A stretch of 5,435 bases of DNA from JBCBEX01 sp039027055 (GTDB lineage: Bacteria; Bacteroidota; Rhodothermia; Rhodothermales; Rubricoccaceae). The position numbers and the translations under genes were made by a program. Location of the stretch: contig JBCCLD010000326.1 in assembly GCA_039027055.1 (NCBI GenBank), forward strand, positions 1-5,435. The letters are read 5' to 3'. Shown here piece by piece: positions 1 through 4,415 of the stretch. Each line of letters starts with the position of its first letter. The first letter of the stretch is position 1. The notes below the pieces were generated by a model. The model saw nothing but the letters and a program-made list of their open reading frames with translations, was not told where the DNA came from and did no database searches.

Positions 1-110
1 GGCCACCACCGCAGCAGCCGCCATTGCTGCAGGCACCGCCGCAACGAACACCGGGGCCAGCCGAAGGCGACCTGCCCGCTGAGCAACGCGTGGCGTCCCC
101 TGTGCCACAC

Positions 111-758
111 ATGAGTGACCCCGCGACGCCGAACACAGCCCCGTCGGTAGTGCCAGCGGTGGTAGGGGGCGAAGACACCGGGTCTGAGGCCCTGGCGTCG
201 CCCAGCCCGGCACGACGCTGGGCGATGGCGCTCGTGCTGATCCTGGTGAGCGCCGCGTTGGGCGTGACCCTGGCCGATTCGACTGGCCTGGTCGACGTCG
301 CAGCGGAACGGAGCGGCGACTTGCTGCTCCTGGTGGCCGAGCGGGGCCTCGACGTGGAACCAGACCGAGAGATCGCTGACCGGGACGCCGCGCGTGACTT
401 CGTCCGGGCCGAGACGGGGCTGCGCATCCAGCCGCCTCGGCTCGACGGGCCGGTACTCACGGGCGCGGGCGTCGCGCTGTTCGCCGGAGGCTTTCCCGTG
501 CCGCTGTTCGTCGTCGACGTCGCTGGCACAGCGGTGCCGGTCTACGCGGTCACCTACGCCCACCTCGATTCTGCCGACGGCGCGGTGACGTTGGCGCGGC
601 CCATCGCCAACCGCATCGTGGCGCGCAACGTGCACGTGCAGCCGCTCGGCCCGGCGGCCGAAGACGTGCTGACGGCACTCGTGTGGCGCGACCGCGCGAC
701 GATCTACGTCGCGCTCACCGACGACCCCGAGGCCGTCGTCGATCGCATCCAACTTTGA
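111..758 (+). CDS. Single-pass membrane protein with anti-sigma-factor-like outer domain
   Basis: From the ATG at 111 this encodes 215 residues. Residues 1-34 are a Pro/Ala/Ser-rich cytoplasmic segment. Residues 37-55 (WAMALVLILVSAALGVTLA), preceded by two arginines, form one membrane span. The rest is predicted to lie outside. Residues about 93-128, with the RAETGLRIQPPRL stretch followed by GAGVALFAGGFPVPLFVV, resemble the C-terminal domain of transmembrane anti-sigma factors of ECF sigma factors, which commonly read 'F-x-Arg-lg-x-v-x-P-P-x-L ... G-x-x-l-x-x-v-G-g-x-p'. The N-terminal zinc-binding HxxxCxxC domain that would hold the sigma factor is absent, so a sigma-binding role is not shown. 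The start is uncertain: the frame is open to the left edge (a TTG lies at 24), but the extra residues are Pro/Gln-rich and unconvincing, and no Shine-Dalgarno precedes 111. The lipoprotein gene follows after 11 bp, probably in one operon. Family assignment is by motif memory and moderate at best. Confidence 0.65.
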   Translation: MSDPATPNTAPSVVPAVVGGEDTGSEALASPSPARRWAMALVLILVSAALGVTLADSTGLVDVAAERSGDLLLLVAERGLDVEPDREIADRDAARDFVRAETGLRIQPPRLDGPVLTGAGVALFAGGFPVPLFVVDVAGTAVPVYAVTYAHLDSADGAVTLARPIANRIVARNVHVQPLGPAAEDVLTALVWRDRATIYVALTDDPEAVVDRIQL

Positions 759-769
759 GCCGACCTGTG

Positions 770-1345
770 ATGAAACATCGCGTGCGTGTGGGACTCGGCC
801 TGCTGAGCCTAGGTGCGGTGCTCGCGGTCGGGTGCGGCTCCACGGAGTCGACCAGGGATACGTCCGGTGCCGGAGCGGGGCCTGCCGCGGTAGAATCTGC
901 TGTAGCAACGCCAACGGATCCCGAACCCGACGCAGGCCCTGCGGTCGCAACCAGGACGAGAGCCGAGACAGAGGCTCAGGTCGAGGCGGCGGTACAGTAC
1001 GCGTTTGGCTTGGAGGCGACCCTCTTCGCCGATGCCGACGCTGTCGCTTCGAAGGCCGAGGTGGCGGCCCACTTCCGGCAGGGCTTTGCCACGTCCCTGG
1101 CCGATGACCTCGCGGCCTACCTGTGGGACCGTGACCGTCTCCGCACCGGTGCCCCCACGCTCGTGCCTCCTGCCAACGTAGTCCTTCTGGCGGCCGGCGG
1201 GGCGACCGCGACCGCCTACTTCGAGACACCGCCTGCCCTGCGCCAGACGTGGGAGTTGGCCCGCTACACGCGCGTGGAGTTGGAGCGGCGCGGGTCGCGC
1301 TGGCTCGTGACCGCGACCTCGCAGCGAGACACGCGCCCGCGCTGA
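770..1345 (+). CDS. Putative lipoprotein of unknown function
   Basis: Encodes 191 residues from the ATG at 770; an in-frame GTG at 767 is the next alternative. Residues 1-21 are a typical signal peptide: basic MKHRVR, then a hydrophobic run ending AVG before Cys22, which fits a lipobox with diacylglyceryl attachment at Cys22. Residues about 23-60 are a low-complexity Ser/Thr/Ala/Pro/Asp linker. Residues about 61-188 look like one alpha+beta domain: an N-terminal helix (TEAQVEAAVQYAFGLEATLF), a segment around AHFRQGFATSLADDLAAYLW, then strands ending in VELERRGSRWLVTATSQR. That order and the closing strand pair recall NTF2/SnoaL-like domains, but this is fold-level inference without a diagnostic motif. 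It follows the anti-sigma-like gene by 11 bp, has no Shine-Dalgarno, and is 4 bp ahead of the methyltransferase remnant, so the three may have been co-transcribed. The product is probably anchored in a cell-envelope membrane. Confidence 0.75.
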   Translation: MKHRVRVGLGLLSLGAVLAVGCGSTESTRDTSGAGAGPAAVESAVATPTDPEPDAGPAVATRTRAETEAQVEAAVQYAFGLEATLFADADAVASKAEVAAHFRQGFATSLADDLAAYLWDRDRLRTGAPTLVPPANVVLLAAGGATATAYFETPPALRQTWELARYTRVELERRGSRWLVTATSQRDTRPR

Positions 1346-1349
1346 GCCG

Positions 1350-1769
1350 ATGACCACCCTCGCCCACGGCCTTCTTCGCCACATCCTGGACGAGACTGAG
1401 CGTCGGCTACGGCGCTCCTGGACAGGTCTGCGCCTGCCGGACTTTGGCTATCGGACTTTGGCTATCGGACTTTGGCTCTACCCACGGACACCTCCTCGAT
1501 GCCGCGCAGAAACGTGGTGTCGTCGTGGTGGACGTCGAACGGGAGCCGGCGCTGCGGGACCTGGTGCACGGACGAGGCTGAGAAGTCGTGCCCTCGTTGG
1601 ACGCTGTGGACGGCGCGGTCGACGTGGTGTAGTTCCTCGACTCCCCCTACTACCTCCACGATCCGATCGCGGTGCTTGCTGCCGTCCGCACGAGCCTCAG
1701 GCCCGGCGGCCTCGCCGTCGCCCGAGTGACCAACCGCGATCCCCTCGTTCGCTGCGTGATACGCTTTCA
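1350..1769 (+). pseudogene. SAM-dependent methyltransferase, 5' fragment (disrupted)
   Basis: Two frames together spell a class I methyltransferase. From the ATG at 1350 the frame reads HGLLRHILDETERRLRRSW then TGLRLPDFG, the usual approach to motif I. A 14-bp tandem triplication (1438-1479) then adds 28 bp and shifts the frame. In the next frame, starting at 1468, the protein continues DFGSTHGHLLDAAQKRG, VVVVDVEREPALRDLV, then SPYYLHDPIAVLAAV and LRPGGLAVARVTNRDPLVR, matching motifs I to post-III and the 'RPGG' loop. Motif I, normally D-x-G-C-G-T-G, reads D-F-G-S-T-H-G, so the SAM loop is degraded. In-frame stops lie at 1579-1581 (TGA) and 1630-1632 (TAG). Homology stops near 1769, where repeat DNA begins; the C-terminus resumes after 2518. 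The N-terminus may also be incomplete, since many relatives have a longer lead before the 'ILDxxERR' helix. Substrate unknown. Identification as a methyltransferase is firm by motif order; loss of function as read is clear. Confidence 0.85.
1438..1479 (+). repeat. 14-bp tandem repeat, three copies, frame-shifting
   Basis: The unit CGGACTTTGGCTAT occurs at 1438-1451 and 1452-1465, and a third copy at 1466-1479 ends CT instead of AT. It sits exactly over motif I of the methyltransferase. The two extra units add 28 bp, which is not a multiple of three. Removing them restores one frame from the ATG at 1350 into the body of the enzyme. Slipped-strand expansion is the simplest origin. Confidence 0.93.
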
Positions 1770-1899
1770 ATTCGCTGATGTCAGGATCGCCGAGGAGGTG
1801 TTGCGTATTGCGTGTTGACCTCTCACTACCGGACACTTTTTTCAAGGCACCCCTCTCACGATGCTGAACACGCTGGGTACCTCCCATCGCCAAGGTCTG

Positions 1900-1970
1900 G
1901 TCATGCTGAACGGGATTCTTGTCATGCTGAACGGGATTCTTGTCATGCTGAACGGGATTGAGCATCTCAG
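1900..1970 (+). repeat. TGTCATGCTGAAC repeat array, two 21-bp units plus one full element
   Basis: Identical 21-bp units beginning GTCATGCTGAACGGG lie at 1900-1920 and 1921-1941. A third begins at 1942 and runs on as a complete 29-bp element, with ATGCT arms at 1945-1949 and 1958-1964 flanking a short loop and a closing ATCTCAG tail. A degenerate relative (ATGCTGAACACG) lies at 1861-1872. This asymmetrical hairpin type (TGTCAT ... ATCTC) is a familiar intergenic repeat in several bacterial phyla. The first two units are truncated copies lacking the second arm, so they look like slippage duplicates of the intact one. Confidence 0.85.
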
Positions 1971-2027
1971 CCAGGCAACAGCGTACCTGAGTCGTCATAC
2001 CAACTCCGGCTGCAAACTTTCGACCTT

Positions 2028-2056
2028 GTCATGCTGAACTTGATTCAGCATCTCAG
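2028..2056 (+). repeat. 29-bp TGTCATGCTGAAC hairpin element
   Basis: This is a second complete copy of the 29-bp element, the same length as that at 1942-1970. It has perfect 8-bp arms, ATGCTGAA at 2031-2038 and TTCAGCAT at 2044-2051, with a 5-nt loop, and the characteristic ATCTCAG tail. It differs from the 1942 copy only in the loop and at one arm base, so it is the better-preserved form. Confidence 0.85.
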
Positions 2057-2082
2057 CGATGCCTCGAAACACCACAATCGCC

Positions 2083-2126
2083 AGAGATCCTGGACCGCCC
2101 TGTAGACGGTTGGGGGCAGGATGACA
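2083..2126 (-). repeat. TGTCAT-type hairpin, copy A
   Basis: Read on the minus strand the segment opens TGTCATCCTG and closes CAGGATCTCT. The 6-bp stem is ATCCTG (2087-2092) with CAGGAT (2117-2122). It shares the TGTCAT and ATCTC flanks of the 29-bp elements but has a longer, unrelated loop, so it belongs to the same broad family in the opposite orientation. Confidence 0.7.
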
Positions 2127-2157
2127 CTATCGCAACTCATCAGGCGGACTTGGTATC

Positions 2158-2205
2158 AGAGATCCCGAAACCGCAGGCTCACGCCCGTAATCAAGCGGGA
2201 TGACA
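2158..2205 (-). repeat. TGTCAT-type hairpin, copy B
   Basis: This has the same architecture as the copy at 2083-2126: AGAG then the stem ATCCCG (2162-2167), a 28-nt loop, CGGGAT (2196-2201), then GACA. One stem pair differs from copy A on both sides (T-A there, C-G here), so pairing is kept. The loops are unrelated in sequence. Confidence 0.7.
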
Positions 2206-2397
2206 TAGACCGGGCCTATGGGCCAGAGCGCGCCGTTGTAAGCACCGTCAAGAAAACGTGTACGGTAGTGAGATACGCAACACGCAACTCAGAGCCATAC
2301 TGACATCGTGACGGCGAATCCATATCATACCAAATTCGGAAGTATCGTTGCGATTGGGCCCCAACTTCGAGGCCGGGTTTGGGTGTGAACGTATGCA

Positions 2398-2418
2398 GCG
2401 CGGATGTCCCCTCCGCGC
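2398..2418. repeat. GC-rich hairpin inside the repeat nest
   Basis: The stem GCGCGGA (2398-2404) pairs perfectly with TCCGCGC (2412-2418) across a 7-nt loop. No T-tract follows on either strand, so it does not look like an intrinsic terminator and is better read as a REP-like hairpin. Confidence 0.6.
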
Positions 2419-2444
2419 GTCCACGTGTGAAGGTGGTTCTCCTC

Positions 2445-2492
2445 GTCCACACGGTCAACCGTCCACACGTTCAACCGTCCACACGTTCATAC
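2445..2492 (+). repeat. 16-bp tandem repeat, three copies
   Basis: Units are GTCCACACGGTCAACC (2445-2460), GTCCACACGTTCAACC (2461-2476) and GTCCACACGTTCATAC (2477-2492). They differ from one another at one to three positions. Unit length is not a multiple of three, and the array lies in non-coding insertion DNA. Confidence 0.9.
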
Positions 2493-2517
2493 CCAACTCT
2501 GCAAGCGGGGTTGGTAT

Positions 2518-2758
2518 AAAGCCCGACTTGCAGGGCGATGCACGTATTCGTTTCTCGGTCACGTCGCTCACGAGCACATTGCAACGGGCCGGGTTCGACG
2601 CTATCGAGATTCGACCGGACGTTGGGGTAGGGAAGCGACTATGCTCGCATCGGGCTCGGTTTTATCGGCCCGGTGGATTGACGTCCCGACTCGTGGGTTT
2701 CCGACGGGTCTTTACGCCGGGGCTATTCGCCAGGGCGCGCGTGCCAGCTTCAGCGTAG
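2518..2758 (+). pseudogene. SAM-dependent methyltransferase, 3' fragment
   Basis: This frame reads KPDLQGDARIRFSVTSLT, then LQRAGFDAIEIRPDVGVGKR, and ends FRRVFTPGLFARARVPASA before TAG at 2756-2758. It fits the C-terminal part of the small methyltransferases whose N-terminal part lies at 1350-1769: after the 'RPGG ... VTNRxPLVR' strand such proteins continue with 'G-D-x-R-I-x-x-S-x-x-S-L-x-x-x-L-x-x-A-G-F' and a closing beta hairpin. The fragment itself has no stop, but no start of its own. The 5' part without its 28-bp expansion plus this part gives about 210 codons, a normal length for a one-domain class I enzyme. About 750 bp of repeats separates the halves. Joining them is inference from motif order and total length. 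The exact right junction is uncertain by some 10-15 bp. Confidence 0.75.
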
Positions 2759-2796
2759 GTCGTTCGTAGCTTTCCGGGTTCCCAGCGAGGCGCGTC

Positions 2797-2907
2797 CTAG
2801 TGCTGCGACCCTGCAATTCTGTCGGGTTCTGGCGCGCCTGCACCGCCCGCTGCGGTGTTGGCTTCGCTCGCCATCGACCCGACCTACTCCTTGTGTCGCA
2901 GCACTAG
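2797..2907. repeat. 111-bp palindromic element with perfect 13-bp ends
   Basis: This fills most of the 181-bp gap between the methyltransferase remnant and the dehydratase gene. CTAGTGCTGCGAC (2797-2809) is the exact reverse complement of GTCGCAGCACTAG (2895-2907). Inside, GTCGGGT (2821-2827) pairs with ACCCGAC (2877-2883), each 11 nt in from the outer arm, and CACCGC (2841-2846) pairs with GCGGTG (2852-2857) at the apex. The concentric order gives one long three-tier hairpin. No T-tract follows, so a classic terminator is unlikely. It ends 32 bp before the next start codon and could form in that gene's leader RNA. A MITE-like mobile repeat is the first guess; a leader structure is the second. 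No Shine-Dalgarno or clear promoter was seen in 2759-2939. Confidence 0.7.
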
Positions 2908-2939
2908 CGCGGCGTGTCCTCGACTACCCCCTCACGTCT

Positions 2940-4400
2940 ATGCCCTCCGAGAGCCGCCGCTGGTTCGCCTTGCTCCTCGCCGACGCGACGGTGGTGTACC
3001 TCGCCTTCGTCGGGGCGCTCGTGCTACGGACGGGGCGCGCCGTGTGGCTGCCGAGCACGGTGGGCTACGAGGCGACGTTCGCCATCACGGCCCTCGTGTC
3101 GCTGGCCGCGCTGATCGCTGCGCGGGGGTACGCACAGGCCCCCTGGACGATGCGGCTCGGTGACTACGCGCGGCTCGCCAAGGCGCTCGTCGTTGGTGGC
3201 ATCGTGGCGGTCGGGATCGACTACCTCGCGGGGCCCTTCCGGATGCCGATGCGCGGCATCGTGGCGGGGCAGTGGCTGCTCACGCTCGTCGGCGTGCTCG
3301 GCGTACGCATCGCCGTGCGGCTGGCGGTGGAGCGCTGGCCCAAGCTCGCGGGCGACCTCCTGCCGGTGCCGCTCACGCTCCACCACCTCTTCGACCGCCC
3401 CGACCCGACCGTGGACCGCCCGGCACTCGTGCGCTACCTCGCGCCGCGCACCGTCCTCGTCACCGGCGCAGGCGGCTCCGTCGGCTCCGAACTGGCACGC
3501 CAGCTAGCTACGCTGGGGCCTGCCCGCCTCGTCCTCGTCGACATCGCCGAGTTGGGCCTCTTCAACCTCGAACCACAGCTCACGGGCTACGACGGCGACC
3601 TCGCGCTCCGCATCGCCGACCTCCGCGACGTACAGGCCGTGGACCGGCTGCTCGTGACATACCAGCCCGACGTGGTGCTGCACGCAGCGGCCTACAAGCA
3701 CGTCCCGCTCATGGAGGCGCACCCGCGCGAGGCGTTTGCCAACAATACGCTCGCGACGGCCCGGCTCGTGCGCGCCTGCGAGGCGGCCCGCGTTGAGCAG
3801 TTCGTGTTTATCTCCACCGACAAGGCCGTCGCACCCTCCAGCGTGCTCGGCACGACGAAGCGGCTCGCCGAGTGGGCCGTCCGTGCAGGCGGGCGCACGA
3901 TGCGGCGCAAGGCCGTGCGCTTTGGCAACGTGTTTGGCAGCCAGGGGTCTGTGGTTCCGCGCTTCGTCAAGCAGATCGAGGCGGGCGGCCCCGTCACGGT
4001 GACGCACCCGGAGATGACGCGCTACTTCATGTCGACCGAGGAAGCCGCCACGCTCGTCCTCCACACGCTCGTCCTCGACGAGGCCCCGCTGTTCCTGCTG
4101 CGGATGGGCGAGCCGATGCGGATCGTGGACCTCGCCGAGCGGCTCATCCGCCACCTCGCCCCAGGCCAGGACATCGCCCTCGAGTTCACGGGCACCCGGC
4201 CTGGCGAGAAGCTCCACGAGCAGCTCTGGGAGCCCGACGAACGCCCGACCGAGACGCGCCACCCGGCCATCCTCGGCCTCACGAGCACGCCCCCGCTCAG
4301 CCACGCCGAACTCGACGCACTCCTCCACGACCTGGCGGCTCTCGACGAGGCCGATGCGCTCCGGACCGCGCTGCAACGTGCCGCCCAGCAGCACGCCTAG
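2940..4400 (+). CDS. Membrane-bound nucleotide-sugar 4,6-dehydratase, FlaA1/CapD/WbpM type, short form
   Basis: 486 residues. Four membrane spans lie at about 9-29, 46-62, 82-98 and 105-127. The cytoplasmic SDR domain starts near 170: NAD(P)-binding TGAGGSVG (175-182), VDIAE at 200-204, HAAAYKHVPLME (248-259), ISTDKA (291-296), TTKRLAE (305-311), RFGNVFGSQGSVVP (327-340), MTRYFMSTEEA (359-369) and TGTRPGEKLHEQLW (417-430). These are hallmarks of the enzymes that dehydrate UDP-GlcNAc (C4/C6), the first step to deoxy-amino sugars such as QuiNAc, FucNAc and bacillosamine in surface glycans. Two oddities appear. Membrane-anchored relatives are about 600-650 residues with a Rossmann-like domain between spans and SDR; here only about 40 residues join them. 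Also, the 'N-V-M-G-x-(T/S)-K' site, where Met replaces the SDR tyrosine, reads S-V-L303-G-T-T-K307. The start fits a basic N-terminus just before span 1; there is no Shine-Dalgarno. Convergent with the glycosyltransferase, 15 bp away. Exact sugar unknown. Confidence 0.93.
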   Translation: MPSESRRWFALLLADATVVYLAFVGALVLRTGRAVWLPSTVGYEATFAITALVSLAALIAARGYAQAPWTMRLGDYARLAKALVVGGIVAVGIDYLAGPFRMPMRGIVAGQWLLTLVGVLGVRIAVRLAVERWPKLAGDLLPVPLTLHHLFDRPDPTVDRPALVRYLAPRTVLVTGAGGSVGSELARQLATLGPARLVLVDIAELGLFNLEPQLTGYDGDLALRIADLRDVQAVDRLLVTYQPDVVLHAAAYKHVPLMEAHPREAFANNTLATARLVRACEAARVEQFVFISTDKAVAPSSVLGTTKRLAEWAVRAGGRTMRRKAVRFGNVFGSQGSVVPRFVKQIEAGGPVTVTHPEMTRYFMSTEEAATLVLHTLVLDEAPLFLLRMGEPMRIVDLAERLIRHLAPGQDIALEFTGTRPGEKLHEQLWEPDERPTETRHPAILGLTSTPPLSHAELDALLHDLAALDEADALRTALQRAAQQHA

Positions 4401-4415
4401 ATGTACCCGCGGACG

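Larger units (their letters stand above)
1997..2156. repeat. 160-bp segment with ATACCAA...TTGGTAT ends
   Basis: ATACCAACTCCGGCTG at 1997-2012 pairs with CAGGCGGACTTGGTAT at 2141-2156; 14 of 16 positions are complementary. The segment encloses one plus-orientation 29-bp hairpin (2028-2056) and one minus-orientation hairpin (2083-2126). It has no coding content. The matching ends suggest a small inverted-repeat-bounded unit nested inside the larger 1769-2320 insertion; the same end motif recurs at 2327 and 2511. Confidence 0.6.
1769..2320. mobile_element. Non-autonomous insertion bounded by ~80-bp imperfect inverted repeat
   Basis: The left arm (about 1769-1850) matches the reverse complement of the right arm (about 2242-2320). 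The clearest blocks are TCTCACTACCGGACAC at 1821-1836 against 2258-2273 (15 of 16 match), ATGTCAG at 1778-1784 against 2300-2306 (7 of 7), and shared TTGCGT runs between them. The arms also contain small gaps. The left arm begins where methyltransferase homology ends. The inside holds hairpin repeats and no believable gene: there is no transposase, and the minus-strand open frame across it translates the repeats as reiterated NPVQHDK. I read this as a decayed MITE-like or composite repeat. The boundaries are approximate and no target duplication was recognised. Confidence 0.6.
2327..2517. mobile_element. 191-bp MITE-like segment with ATACCAA/TTGGTAT ends
   Basis: It starts ATACCAA (2327-2333) and ends with its exact complement TTGGTAT (2511-2517); matching continues weakly inward (ATTCGG against the complement of GCGGGG). 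It fills the gap between the 1769-2320 insertion and the methyltransferase 3' fragment. Inside lie a GC hairpin (2398-2418), a 16-bp tandem array (2445-2492), and an inverted pair of TGAACGT-type motifs (about 2378-2396 against 2477-2497). There is no coding evidence: the open frame from 2348 gains meaning only after about 2518. It is probably a second, independent insertion of the repeat type seen at 1997-2156. Confidence 0.5.

Noticed and set aside
1..82. 3' end of an upstream gene in the frame ending TGA at 80-82, or the frame ending TGA at 112-114 overlapping ATG 111
   Set aside because: Under 40 residues are visible in either frame and neither shows a recognisable motif, so no gene can be supported.
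1771..1791. Continuation of methyltransferase homology (ADVRI) matching QGDARI after the insertion, as a target-site duplication
   Set aside because: The bases match at only about 8 of 20 positions, and this stretch is better explained as part of the left inverted-repeat arm, pairing with 2300-2320.
1900..1970. Possible CRISPR array
   Set aside because: The units are directly adjacent with no unique spacers, and no cas gene is present.
1462..1998. Minus-strand open frame of 178 residues with NPVQHDK repeats
   Set aside because: It overlays the methyltransferase remnant antisense and the hairpin repeats; its internal repeats are translations of the 21-bp non-coding units.
2121..2303. Plus-strand open frame of 60 residues
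   Set aside because: It starts inside hairpin copy A and runs through copy B and the right inverted-repeat arm; no family features.
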